NCBI GenBank assembly: GCA_030065825.1
Contig: JASJCY010000038.1
Span: 1-38,510 of the forward strand
Origin: Nostocaceae cyanobacterium
GTDB lineage: Bacteria > Cyanobacteriota > Cyanobacteriia > Cyanobacteriales > Nostocaceae
Direction: 5' to 3'
Length of the DNA: 38,510 nt
In this document: positions 14,610-24,227 of the stretch, piece after piece
Layout of the letters: every line of letters starts with the position of its first letter
Numbering within the stretch: position 1 is the first letter of the stretch
Notes under the pieces: generated by a model
What the model was told of the DNA's origin: nothing
What the model saw: only the letters and a program-made list of their open reading frames with translations
Databases searched by the model: none
Program-made: the position numbers and the translations under genes

Positions 14610-15725
14610 CTACTTGATTCTCGCACTTATAGCAACATAGTTAGTTCTATAAGTAGCAAGTTTCTCTTTCGTTTGTTGATAAACAAATGTACCTTTTGGA
14701 ATACTTTCTAATAAATTGATTGATTGCTCCCATTTTACTTTTGCATTTTGCCAGACTTCTTGTGGATGAGGGGGATTTTGAACCATAACAGCAGCTTCCA
14801 TTGCCAATTTTTGGGCATTTTCCCAGTTTGCTGCTGCTTCTTTTTCAGTGATTAATCTTTGATTGATAGCTTTATGATTAAGACGATAAGCAGCGAGTTT
14901 ATTCTTTGCTTCAGCAGAAACTGGTGTTCCTTCGGGAATACTTTCTAATAGTTTTAATGCTTCTTGCCATTTTGTTTCTGCTTGCTGCCAAACTTCTAAA
15001 GGATGAGGTGGTTTTTGAACCATTAAAGAAGCTTCCATTGCTATTTTTTTAGCAGATTTAAAATTTGCAACGGCATCAACTTCCTGATTAGAAATCAAGC
15101 TCATTTGTTGAACTGGTGAAAATTTTTCTCTACCTATGCAAGAACCAAAACCGAAGACTGCTAAACTTGAAGCTATTACTAGAATTAAGGGTTTTAGTTT
15201 CGTGCTTTTGTTTGGTTGTTGTTCTTTAATTGTCAGTGTTTGTAGGTTTTGATTTTGACTAATATTTTTTGCAGAATATGAATTGGAGAATTTGTTTCTA
15301 CGTTGTTCTTGCTCAAGTTGTTTCAAACTCTGTTCTACTTGTCCTCTCAAGGTATTGACTTGTAATATTAATTTTCCAGATTTTTCTTTTAAAGATTCGC
15401 ACTCATTAAATATGTCTGCTACAGATTTAAATTCACCAGCGCTAGATATAATTAATCCATGTTCCTCATCCAACCAATCTAAAGCAAAACCAGAATTACC
15501 AAAAAATGATGTGATACCAAATAATATATCTATAATCCCTTTACCATGTTCAATAGTCTCGATAATTTGATTTAGTTGTTTTTGTAGTTCTGTTAATTGC
15601 TGTTGAGCATTAGTAATTTTTTCAAGTTTTTCTTGAAGTCCATGATAGTCACTGAAATCAAAGTGAATTGTTAAACAACTATCAATATTTTTGATTTGCT
15701 CATGTACACTAGTGTTCTGTCCCAT
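14610..15725 (-). CDS. Membrane protein with two 71-residue repeats; 3' part of a MITE-split gene
   Basis: 371 aa. Residues 28-60 look coiled-coil (EKLEKITNAQQQLTELQKQLNQ), 120-142 again, one transmembrane helix at about 178-195, then two tandem repeats (221-291 and 300-370) with the core KPPHPLEVWQQAETKWQEAL and LLESIPEGT. This repeat is, to my memory, found in other cyanobacterial proteins of unknown role. The ATG and first residues MGQNT come from the terminal repeat of the MITE at 15709-15843. Removing the MITE joins this frame exactly to the gene at 15824-16285, so it is probably the larger part of an ancestral protein of about 510 aa. Whether the MITE-derived start is used is unknown. 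Confidence 0.7.
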   Translation of the reverse strand: MGQNTSVHEQIKNIDSCLTIHFDFSDYHGLQEKLEKITNAQQQLTELQKQLNQIIETIEHGKGIIDILFGITSFFGNSGFALDWLDEEHGLIISSAGEFKSVADIFNECESLKEKSGKLILQVNTLRGQVEQSLKQLEQEQRRNKFSNSYSAKNISQNQNLQTLTIKEQQPNKSTKLKPLILVIASSLAVFGFGSCIGREKFSPVQQMSLISNQEVDAVANFKSAKKIAMEASLMVQKPPHPLEVWQQAETKWQEALKLLESIPEGTPVSAEAKNKLAAYRLNHKAINQRLITEKEAAANWENAQKLAMEAAVMVQNPPHPQEVWQNAKVKWEQSINLLESIPKGTFVYQQTKEKLATYRTNYVAISARIK

Positions 15726-15843
15726 TAGTTTTGATGGCTAGTTTTATAGTCATATTTATATGACTTTGACTATTAGACTGAGACTTATAGTCCCAGGTGG
15801 GTGTGATGGAAACCCGAACAAAATTAATGGGACAAACCACTAG
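15709..15843. mobile_element. MITE family 1, complete copy splitting a gene
   Basis: Ends CTAGTGTTCTGTCCCATTA (15709-15727) and TAATGGGACAAACCACTAG (15825-15843) are inverted repeats. CTAG is present at both borders and reads best as a 4 bp target duplication around a 127 bp element (15713-15839). On the - strand the right end supplies TAA (15826-15824) to the gene before it, and the left end supplies ATG (15725-15723) to the gene after it. A second copy is at 1-111. CTAG fits the YTAR target of IS5-type transposases, which is an inference. Confidence 0.82.
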
Positions 15844-16285
15844 CCTTGAGTTGTGAAAATTTTATATAAGATAAAAGTTGTGTATTATTTAAAATTTCTT
15901 GTGATATTTCCTTAAGTTCATTGCACCATTCAATCCAAACCTCAATTCTTGATTGTAAATCTTGTAAAATTATTTCTGCTTCTGTATCGCCAAATTTTTC
16001 TGCAATAAATCCTGCACCACCTGCAATTACAGCATCTACCAGAAAACCACCAGGAATAAAAATACTAGCTACTGTACCTAAAAAAGGTAAAGCACTCATT
16101 GCTGCATTTTTAACTTTTTCAAAACCTAACTCATCTTCAATTAGTTCTTGAATATTTTGTAGTTTTGCTGCGATATTATTTAGCCTTGATGCTTCCTGAT
16201 TGATTTCATCAGCATCACCAATATTAAGATTCAGGTTTTCAACAAGATTTGGTAACTCCTCAAGAAGCTGTTCTAAATTAGCCAT
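15824..16285 (-). CDS. Hypothetical protein; 5' part of a MITE-split gene
   Basis: 153 aa. N-terminal helical, Asn/Glu/Leu-rich segment (about 1-55, possible coiled coil), a glycine-rich hydrophobic stretch at about 66-98 (SALPFLGTVASIFIPGGFLV) that may insert in a membrane, then another helical segment. The last residues, GLSH, and the TAA stop belong to the MITE. Without the element, ...FSQLKAS would continue in frame into VHEQIKNID of the downstream gene. No known domain recognised. It is divergent from the amidase gene, with 190 bp between them for both promoters. Confidence 0.7.
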   Translation of the reverse strand: MANLEQLLEELPNLVENLNLNIGDADEINQEASRLNNIAAKLQNIQELIEDELGFEKVKNAAMSALPFLGTVASIFIPGGFLVDAVIAGGAGFIAEKFGDTEAEIILQDLQSRIEVWIEWCNELKEISQEILNNTQLLSYIKFSQLKASGLSH

Positions 16286-16475
16286 AACTATCCTTTGAAA
16301 ATGATTTTAAAATTGATGTAAAAAAAATTGGTTTGCAATTTAGCCTCCTAATTGATTGACAAATATCAGGAGTTATAACTATAAAATTCCCTAAAATCCT
16401 GCCAAATTAACATGTCCATGCTCAAACTTGCAGAAAAAATGGTAGTTATAAATACAACTACTTTTTAACTAACCC

Positions 16476-17873
16476 ATGGATAAAGCAGATTTAGCCTTTA
16501 CCCCAGCATTGGAACAAGCGCAGCTAATCCGGAAACGGGAAATATCACCCCTAGAACTGGTAGAAATATATTTAGAAAGGATTCAACGTTTAAATCCCCA
16601 ATTAGGCAGTTATTTTACCGTCACAGCAGATTTGGCTATTAATGACGCGAAAGCCAAAACGGAAATGTTAACAACCGCTTCCGAATTACCACCATTTTTT
16701 GGTGTCCCCACTTCCATCAAAGACCTCTATTCCGTCGCAAGTATTCCTTGTACCCTCGGTAGTCCAGCCTTACTCAACAATATCTTTGACTATGATGATG
16801 GCGTAGTAACAAAGATGAAACAGGCTGGATTTATTATCTTAGGGAAAACAGCCACATCAGAATTAGGTTCAACTCCTTACACCGAACCTACGGGTTTTCC
16901 CCCAGCTAGAAATCCCTGGAACCCAGAATATACCCCTGGTGGTTCCAGTGGTGGTGCAGCTTCTGCTGTAGCTGCAGGATTATGCGCGATCGCCCAAGGT
17001 TCCGATGGTGGTGGTTCCATTCGCGGACCTGCGGCTTGTTGTGGTATGGTAGGAATAAAGCCATCACGGGGAAGAGTATCTAGTGCCCCCGCAGGCGATC
17101 GCCTGAGTGGACTTTCTACTAATGGTCCGATTGCCCGCACTGTGGCTGATGCAGCTGCCCTTTTAGATGTGATGTCTGGTTATATTACGGGAGATCCTTA
17201 TTGGTTACCAGAACCAGAACCGTCTTTTTTGGCTGATACCAAAGAAAAACCCGGCAATTTACGCATTGCTTATTCTATCACTGTTCCTCCCTTGGGTGAT
17301 GCTGATGCAACCTGTCAGCAGGGAGTCTTAGAGACCGTCAAGTTATTAACAGAACTCGGTTACAGCCTTGAGGAGAAATGCCCCGACTTTAGTGGCTTAG
17401 TGGAACCGTTTCAAGTAGTTTGGCAAGCTGGAATAGGTGCTGCGGGAATTCCCCGACAGGCATTGCAACCCTTGAATCAATGGTTATTTAACCGCATTGG
17501 TTCAGGAGGTGAATATTTGCAAGCGGTTTTCCAAATGCAAGTGGCAGCGCGACAAATAGTCGCCTTTTTCGACACCGTAGATATACTAGTGTTGCCTGTG
17601 TATCTGCATCCCGCTATCCGAGTGGGTGAATGGGCAAACCTAAGTCCAGAAGAGACATTCCAGAATATTATCAAATGGGTTGCCCCTTGTCCACCATTTA
17701 ATGCAACTGGACAACCTGCGATTGCGCTTCCGATGGGTTTTGATAGTAATGGTTTACCCATGAGTGTACAGTTGGTAGGAAAACCCGCAGGAGAAGCTAC
17801 TCTGATTCGATTAGCAGCGCAATTGGAAGCAATTAAACCTGGGATTAGCAAGCGTCCGCAATTTGCAAGTTAA
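16476..17873 (+). CDS. Amidase (amidase signature family)
   Basis: 465 aa, full length. The Ser-cisSer-Lys catalytic set is clear: K82 (SIKDLY), the GGSSGG loop at 155-160 with the cis serine, and nucleophile S181 in GSDGGGSIR. These enzymes hydrolyse amides to acids and ammonia. The protein resembles GatA but is not placed with gatB or gatC, and its C-terminal half is shorter in the tRNA-contact region, so a stand-alone amidase is more likely. Divergent from the split gene. Ends before a palindromic repeat. Substrate not predictable. Confidence 0.9.
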   Translation: MDKADLAFTPALEQAQLIRKREISPLELVEIYLERIQRLNPQLGSYFTVTADLAINDAKAKTEMLTTASELPPFFGVPTSIKDLYSVASIPCTLGSPALLNNIFDYDDGVVTKMKQAGFIILGKTATSELGSTPYTEPTGFPPARNPWNPEYTPGGSSGGAASAVAAGLCAIAQGSDGGGSIRGPAACCGMVGIKPSRGRVSSAPAGDRLSGLSTNGPIARTVADAAALLDVMSGYITGDPYWLPEPEPSFLADTKEKPGNLRIAYSITVPPLGDADATCQQGVLETVKLLTELGYSLEEKCPDFSGLVEPFQVVWQAGIGAAGIPRQALQPLNQWLFNRIGSGGEYLQAVFQMQVAARQIVAFFDTVDILVLPVYLHPAIRVGEWANLSPEETFQNIIKWVAPCPPFNATGQPAIALPMGFDSNGLPMSVQLVGKPAGEATLIRLAAQLEAIKPGISKRPQFAS

Positions 17874-17893
17874 ATTGGTAGGGGTGGGGTTAC

Positions 17894-17981
17894 AGAAACC
17901 GGGTTTCCATGGGTCAGTAACCGAAAATCTGAGTATATACGCCAAAAGAAACCCGGTTTCTTTATTTATAAACACACTCTT
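17894..17981. repeat. GAAACCGGGTTT-type palindromic element, inverse copy
   Basis: Arms AGAAACCGGGTTT (17894-17906) and AAACCCGGTTTCT (17949-17961) flank a loop resembling that at 9578-9620 (GAGTATATACGCCAAAA versus GAGTATGTATACCAAAA). The flank TTATTTATAAACACACTC matches the other copy's left flank in reverse. It lies 21 bp after the amidase stop and may terminate it. Confidence 0.7.
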
Positions 17982-17982
17982 A

Positions 17983-18157
17983 GAGGTTGTTTGTCAAGTC
18001 TAAAAGCTTACTAAAGAAACCTCTTTGGGAAATCTTTCTCCTAGGAGGAAACAGACTTTGAAACCCCTATTTTTCTGTTCCCCTTTTAGTAAGGAAGGGG
18101 TTAGGGGTTAGGTTTCCAGGGTTTTGATGTTAAACATAATACTTTTCAAACATCCTC
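17983..18157. mobile_element. MITE family GAGGATGTTTG, copy 1 (175 bp)
   Basis: Terminal repeats GAGGTTGTTTG and CAAACATCCTC, with TTA on both sides (17980-17982, 18158-18160). In reverse complement it matches the 175 bp copy at 36349-36523 along its length, including GAAAAGTATTATGTTTAACA and the internal hairpin. The rest of the gap to 18215 has nothing else recognisable. Confidence 0.85.
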
Positions 18158-18215
18158 TTAGGGGTGAGGTAACCCCACTCTTACATCCCAAATTTTAGTG
18201 GGCAAAAATATTTCA

Positions 18216-18719
18216 TTATTGTTGTTCTCGCTTTGTTTTTGCCTTTAACATTCGTGCCTTTAATTTAGCATTTCTTTCAGCAATATCCGGTCTATCTTCA
18301 TACCAAGGTGGAATATCATCGTAATCAGGAATGCCATCATCTATCAAATAGCGTGCTGTGGGATTATGGGGATAATCAGCTGCAACTCCTCCCGCACAAA
18401 TTACAAATAAATTAGTATCTTTCGCTGCTTTTAATGCCCGTTTTGCTGGAGGAGATACTCTGATTAAATCCCCTCGTTTAATTTCTATTAGTTCCCCATC
18501 AACTAATATTAAACCTCTCCCTGCAACCACTATATAAACTTCTTCTTGTTCAGCATGGCTATGAGTAAAAGTGTAGCCTTCATCTGGTGGTAGTTGAATT
18601 AAACCAATACCAACAGCTTGTAAATTTAGCTGTTGTCGGGGACTAGTTAAATAAGATAAATTATCAAAATCAAAATGGACTTTAGTAAAAGCTGGTGGAT
18701 TTATTTTATCTTGATTCAT
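18216..18719 (-). CDS. Cupin-domain protein
   Basis: About 167 aa, one conserved beta-barrel with the cupin metal motif HSHAEQEEVYIVVAGRG (two His and a Glu near residues 53-60) and a second motif region around LIRVSPPAKRALKA. The C terminus is a charged helix. Such proteins range from isomerases to sensors; no substrate can be named. ATG 18719 is chosen because it overlaps the stop of the upstream GNAT gene as ATGA, the mark of translational coupling; ATG 18728 would add three residues. Since the upstream gene is now broken, coupling is probably reduced or lost. Confidence 0.85.
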   Translation of the reverse strand: MNQDKINPPAFTKVHFDFDNLSYLTSPRQQLNLQAVGIGLIQLPPDEGYTFTHSHAEQEEVYIVVAGRGLILVDGELIEIKRGDLIRVSPPAKRALKAAKDTNLFVICAGGVAADYPHNPTARYLIDDGIPDYDDIPPWYEDRPDIAERNAKLKARMLKAKTKREQQ

Positions 18720-19252
18720 AGTTGACATTCCCGTTCCAAAATAGCATAAATATATTGGTCATACCATTTACGTTTGATAAACTCTTTTTCTCGTAAATGA
18801 CCTTCACACCACATACCAATTTTTTCTAATACCCTGGCATAACCAATGTTTTCGGTTACGCACCATGATTAAATACGGTAGATTCCTAACTCTTCAAAGT
18901 CGAAAGGAACAATTGTGCGTGCTGCTTCTGTAGCATAATCTTGACCCCAATAGCGACTATTTATTTCATAACCAATGTTTGCCTCTCGCAGTTTGGTATC
19001 GTTGATACGGATGGCACAATTATCAATTAATCGATTTTATTGTTTGAGAATTAAAGCCAGTTTAAATTTAGTTTTGGGATTCTCTTTTTTCTGATTTACA
19101 AACATTTTAATAAACTCCAGAACCTCTGTTTCTGTGAGGCTTTTACACTGATAATGACGTCAATACAATGTATCGGATTGATAAGCAAAAAATGCCTCTC
19201 AATCTGCTTCGACAAACTCACCCATTAACAGAGGTTTTGTTTCTAGATTCAT
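18716..19252 (-). pseudogene. GNAT acetyltransferase pseudogene with four in-frame stops
   Basis: Read in a single frame from ATG 19252 to TGA 18716 it gives a complete RimJ/RimL-like N-acetyltransferase of 178 codons: MNLETKPLLMGEFVEAD at the start, IGYEINSRYWGQDYATEAAR in the acetyl-CoA-binding region and ENIGYARVLEKIGM near the end. Four codons are stops: TGA after FVEAD, TGA after DTLY, TAA after LILKQ, TAA after GIYRI. Each is one base from Trp, Arg or Gln. There is no frameshift or deletion, so the gene decayed by point mutation. It was the upstream partner of the cupin gene. Confidence 0.88.
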
Positions 19253-19292
19253 CTTGATGTTTTACCGTTCCCTGTTTCCTGTTCCCTGTTCC

Positions 19293-20225
19293 CTAACTTT
19301 TACATTCTCTCCCACTAGGAGTAGCATCAGGATAATAAGTAATTATTGCCTTATTTTTCCTCACAAAAACCGTGGGGAATGTTTTACCCGTCTCCCAATC
19401 TTTGACATTATAAATACAAGCACCTTCAGTATTACCTTGAAGTTTAAATATTTTAGTTGTATCTATTAACATTTCTTGGGCATTACTAAGGTAACCATAA
19501 CCTTTGATAACATCTCTTACCAAGCGATCTCCTTGTTTGACTACTACACCCATTGTATAGATAACACCCGGAACAACTTCCTGTCTTTGAATATTATTTG
19601 GTAATCTACCACCAATTTTTGTATTTTGTATTTCTAAGTATCTACCATAAAAATGCAACCCACCAATATCATTTGCGTTATAGATTTCCCCACAAAAAAT
19701 ATGTTCAAAGCCTTTTTCGCGAAACCAAATATTAGTTAAATCTTGGATAAATTCTGATTTTATTCTCCTACCAGGACGTATTTCACCACCAGTTGCTTTC
19801 TGGAGTTTTTCCACAACATCTGGGTAATAAGATAAAAGCCGTTTAAATTGATGGGGTTTAACATTAGTACCCATAGGACCACAGATTTTAAGTACAGCTT
19901 TGTCAAACTTATTTAATTCAGGTGCTGGTGGGGAAATATCTAACTTCTGTCCCGCTGGAAAACCTACTGGAACCGGATTATCTTGATTATCGAAAAAAGG
20001 TATAAATTGACTATTTGTTTCCGCTTGAACTTGATTTGTAAACATCACATAGGAAACTGGCAATAAAACAGCTAATCCACTTAATAGTCGCTTTAAAATT
20101 TGAGTATAAGATGTTTTACAAAAGTATTTTTTTGATAGTGTTTGTTTCAATTCTTGTACACCCTTACGAGTTTCCTGTTCCCTGTTACCCACTTCTGCAA
20201 GAAGTCTAATAATATTTGGTAGCAT
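19293..20225 (-). CDS. Exported EndoU-type nuclease domain protein
   Basis: About 310 aa from ATG 20225, supported by CAGGAAACC just upstream; 21 bases longer is possible. A hydrophobic segment at about 46-60 followed by QVQAE suggests export. The C-terminal half carries KGFEHIFCGEI (H175) and GGLHFYGRYLEI (H191), which match the two-histidine signature of EndoU RNases, with Lys candidates at 203 and near the end (VRKNKAIITYYP). EndoU enzymes cut RNA; bacterial ones are often secreted toxins, but no immunity gene is recognised here. Residues about 11-22 derive from a TTCCCTG-type repeat within the gene. EndoU assignment is by motif only. Confidence 0.75.
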   Translation of the reverse strand: MLPNIIRLLAEVGNREQETRKGVQELKQTLSKKYFCKTSYTQILKRLLSGLAVLLPVSYVMFTNQVQAETNSQFIPFFDNQDNPVPVGFPAGQKLDISPPAPELNKFDKAVLKICGPMGTNVKPHQFKRLLSYYPDVVEKLQKATGGEIRPGRRIKSEFIQDLTNIWFREKGFEHIFCGEIYNANDIGGLHFYGRYLEIQNTKIGGRLPNNIQRQEVVPGVIYTMGVVVKQGDRLVRDVIKGYGYLSNAQEMLIDTTKIFKLQGNTEGACIYNVKDWETGKTFPTVFVRKNKAIITYYPDATPSGRECKS

Positions 20226-20382
20226 TGGTTTCCTGGATTTAATCAAAGTGATTTATTCAGCAAAATTACGTATATTGTTATAACATGGGTTTTAATCATT
20301 GACAGCAAAAAATCCAGGTAAATGCTGATGTCAACTATCAAACAACCAATGTTATAAAAAATGTTAGGGGTAACAACTGCCC

Positions 20383-20425
20383 TCTTAATTCATATCTTGC
20401 ACTATCTTGCACCATTCTTAACAAG
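20383..20425. mobile_element. Partial element of the CATCTTGCACC family
   Basis: CATATCTTGCAC is followed by a second CTATCTTGCACCATTC and AACAAGACC, matching one end of the element at 4335-4401. No clear second end is seen. The remainder of 20226-20570 shows no convincing gene, although a frame runs open into the next one. Confidence 0.5.
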
Positions 20426-20570
20426 ACCAAAAAAGCAGCTTTATACAGGAAAAATCAAGGTTTTGAAACTGAGAGATTTGCACTCTTACCCGGTAGTTGC
20501 TATAACTCTGGAAGAGGAACTTGGTACAAGATATGCGTCAATTAGTACTCAAAAGTACTTGAGTTTTATA

Positions 20571-20786
20571 ATGTTTAATAAAGGAAATTTTACCCTCTTA
20601 ATCTTACTATCATTGATATTTATCGGTTTTGGGGACAGTTTCCTTCCCCAACCGCTAAGTTCAGCTAGTCGTAATACTCGCACAACTATCAATAATTTGC
20701 TAGTGGGAATTTTCCCCACTTGGCAACCGAAAACTAAACCCTATGAACGAACCCAAGACGCATTAGAACAAACTCAAAAAAAGTAG
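20571..20786 (+). CDS. Small cyanobacterial membrane protein, unknown function
   Basis: 71 aa from ATG 20571. One hydrophobic helix (NFTLLILLSLIFIGFGDSFL) precedes a conserved-looking polar tail (PLSSASRNTRTTINNLLVGIFP and KTKPYERTQDALEQ). The topology suggests an N-terminally anchored small protein. The frame is open up to 20361, but that extension passes through a dispersed element and is unlikely to be coding. I recall similar short proteins in other Nostocales without a function. Only a weak ribosome-binding site is seen. Confidence 0.7.
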   Translation: MFNKGNFTLLILLSLIFIGFGDSFLPQPLSSASRNTRTTINNLLVGIFPTWQPKTKPYERTQDALEQTQKK

Positions 20787-20838
20787 CAATCTAAAGTCAT
20801 TACTCCCCATCTTCACTCCTGTCCCCTCTCCTTACTTA

Positions 20839-21143
20839 GAGGATGTTTGAAAAGTATTGTTATTAACACAAAATCTCCCAAACCTAACCCTCTCCTACCC
20901 TCACCCCTAACCCCTCTCCTACCCTCACCCCTAACCCCTCTCCCATTGGGAGAGGGAAGAGAGGGAAGAGAGGGAAGAGAGGGAAGAGAGGGAAGAGAGG
21001 GAAGAGAGGGAAGAGAGGGAAACAGGAGAGGGAAGCAAAAAAAGTTTTTATATCGGAAGTGGGGTTTAAAAGCCTCTGGACTTATAGGAGAGAGGTTTAT
21101 CAGAGAAGTTCCGGGTATACTTGTTGCCTTTCCAAACAACCTC
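20839..21143. mobile_element. MITE family GAGGATGTTTG, copy 2, enlarged
   Basis: Ends GAGGATGTTTG and CAAACAACCTC with TTA on both sides (20836-20838, 21144-21146). It is 305 bp against 175 bp in the other two copies. The extra length comes from repeated CCTACCCTCACCCCTAA units and a (GAGAGGGAA)n array at 20950-21034. Beyond it, 21185-21260 resembles the interior of the TATAGCG MITE. No gene is seen in 20787-21315. Confidence 0.85.
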
Positions 21144-21315
21144 TTAGACAAGTCGTGGCTACTTTCAGAAGGCACGACCTGTCTACCCGTAGGGTAGGAG
21201 AGGAGAATCGGTCGGACGGGGTGAGGTTCCCTCGTGTATTGGACACAACTGAAAACCCCCATATAAACAATGGGCAAGATGCCCATCCCACAAAGCCGAT
21301 TTCTAATTTCTTCAG

Positions 21316-22326
<1,011 letters not shown>

Positions 22327-22407
22327 TCAGCAAGCATCCTGTTTTATTGCAAGTTTATAATCTTACCGCAAAAGTGAACCCCTAATCGCAATTTATTCAA
22401 AACTCTA

Positions 22408-23004
22408 CTAAAATAAACCACCTATTACCCATCCCACTGACAGTCCAATTGCCGCAATTCCACTCTTAATGAAGATTGCACTATCAAAGTTCTCAAAAAA
22501 ATTTCTTAGCTGTCGTCCCGCTTTATTAGTAGCGATCGCCAAATTGCAATACCAAACCAAACGCGCAATCCATTCCCAAGCAGCAAATATCAACAGAAAG
22601 GCGACTACACATACTATAAAAGCTGGAACCATGATGCCGCTTTCAATGGATACAAATAGCAGTATAAAAGCAAAAAACAGTGAATTTATTCCATATAATA
22701 CAAGGGCTATCAATGATAATTTCAAATTTAAATAGCAAATTCCCAAAGCTAGAATAGCTTGGGAAATAATTAAAGAACTAACAATGATTTTGGTATTTTT
22801 AGTAAGCCGAGAAACAATTGAGGCTAAAGGAAAAATAGCAAAATAAATTACTAGAGGCAATGCAGCATTAGATTTTTTGAGAACCCAACCGTTAAATGCA
22901 CACATACACCAAAAAGCTATTAGCCAACCCCATTCAGTTATTAAGGGTATCTGCAAAAACTTGGGAAATTTTGAAGCAGTAATTTCGGTTTTAGGAGAAA
23001 CCAT
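22408..23004 (-). CDS. Multi-pass membrane protein, unknown
   Basis: 198 aa with about five hydrophobic segments (about 25-41, 48-63, 72-92, 95-117, 122-148) and a sixth near the C terminus (SGIAAIGLSVGWVIGGLF). A charged loop WYCNLAIATNKAGRQLRNFFENF precedes the last. I do not recognise a family. It lies 96 bp upstream of ilvC on the same strand, so cotranscription is possible but not indicated by function. Confidence 0.7.
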   Translation of the reverse strand: MVSPKTEITASKFPKFLQIPLITEWGWLIAFWCMCAFNGWVLKKSNAALPLVIYFAIFPLASIVSRLTKNTKIIVSSLIISQAILALGICYLNLKLSLIALVLYGINSLFFAFILLFVSIESGIMVPAFIVCVVAFLLIFAAWEWIARLVWYCNLAIATNKAGRQLRNFFENFDSAIFIKSGIAAIGLSVGWVIGGLF

Positions 23005-23116
23005 AATGATTTAGAGTTGACTAAACAATTGTCAAGGATAAAGTAAGTTAGTGGAAAAATTTTCGTGATTTATCCGTAAGCAATCAGTCAAAGGATTTTA
23101 AGTAATTTTACCTTTT

Positions 23117-23236
23117 GTTACCTCATATCTTGCACCATTCTTAGAAACCGGGTTTATAAACGTTCATATTAGGGTTTTGACAGGTAAATATTCCCAATCA
23201 ACCCAGTTGCTGACCCAGGTGCAAGATGTGTGTTAC
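23117..23236. mobile_element. CATCTTGCACC-family element containing a satellite-like unit
   Basis: 120 bp between GTTACCTCATATCTTGCACC (23117-23136) and AGGTGCAAGATGTGTGTTAC (23217-23236), imperfect inverted repeats. The interior (GAAACCGGGTTTATAAACG, then GGGTTTTGACAGGTAAATAT) is the reverse-complement relative of one 64 bp unit of the satellite at 11388-11771. A copy with a second MITE inserted is at 32949-33146. Confidence 0.75.
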
Positions 23237-24227
23237 AAAATTGTGGTTTTTTCCTGCTTGCCTGCTTACTTACTTTATTTATTATCCTTTAACTACGACC
23301 ATTTATTGCATCTGCATAATTATCTAAATTTTTATGTAGTTTAAAATACTTGTCTTCAAAATAGTTACGAGTTATAAGTTCCGAGTTATGCAATATAGCG
23401 GTTTTCACGCTTGTGCATCCCAAATTTTTAGCAATATCCTACAACGATATCGCTTTGCGTTTAATGCTTGTATCCACTCACCCACTCCGAAGGAGTGGGT
23501 GAGTCCAGTTACACTACAGGATTCTAAATCCTGTCTAATTAGCATATTGTTTGTATTTTGTCAAGTGTAGTTATTTCTGAGGTGAATTGGAGGAATGAAA
23601 ATTGGTCTTTCTTGATGTTATCAAAATTTGACTTTTAGGTTACCTGCTACGTCATAATAGGGGTTGTAGCTTTTTTGGACGAATAATGGTCAAGGAGTCC
23701 CCAAAACTACTTTCTTCTACTATAGCATCAAACAACGGAATTACGTCAATAATTTTTCGAGAAAAATTTGACGAAAAAGGAGTAAATATTTAAATAAACA
23801 AACTAAAATATTGTATATATAATCTTTGCTTATAAAATGATTGGTATCAGCAAAAATAGGGGTTAGGAGTTAGGGAAGAGAATTTGGCATTGGTGAATTA
23901 AGGGATAAATATGATACCAAATCAAACAATGTTTGCAACAGATCCAATTGTAGGGGTGCGGTTTCCGCACCCCTACCAACCATGTGTGGCATTCTTTTTT
24001 CAGGCATTGCTGAATTAAGGGATGAATATGAGTGGTACAGGTCGGAGTGCCTGCCTCATAATATAAGGGACAGGCACTCCGACCCATCCCACAAAACCAT
24101 CAAAATCATCCCGCATTTATGCAACGCCGAGAATTTTTCCTTGACGGTTACATAAACTGCAACCATGATCATTTTTCTTTTTTTAGGAGTCATACTGACA
24201 TTAAAATCATCTATCTAAGGTGAGATT
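23237..24227. other. Gene-poor interval with isolated palindromes
   Basis: No convincing gene. It contains an isolated end of the TATAGCG MITE (23394-23417), a hairpin ACTCACCCACTCC-GAA-GGAGTGGGTGAGT (23476-23504), a perfect inverted repeat GTAGGGGTGCGG / CCGCACCCCTAC (23950-23976) and a 14 bp-stem repeat GGTCGGAGTGCCTG / CAGGCACTCCGACC (24040-24084). A roughly 29 bp direct repeat around TGAATTAAGGGAT lies at about 23886-23914 and 24003-24031. The region near 23476 could be the 3' end of a lost IS605-type element, which I cannot show. Confidence 0.6.

Noticed and set aside
20361-20570. N-terminal extension of the small membrane protein
   Set aside because: The extension passes through a CATCTTGCACC element; the internal ATG at 20571 gives a compact, plausible protein.
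23388-23570. Short open frame around the 23476 hairpin as the end of a tnpB gene
   Set aside because: The residues do not show a recognisable TnpB C terminus, and the frame begins inside a MITE end.
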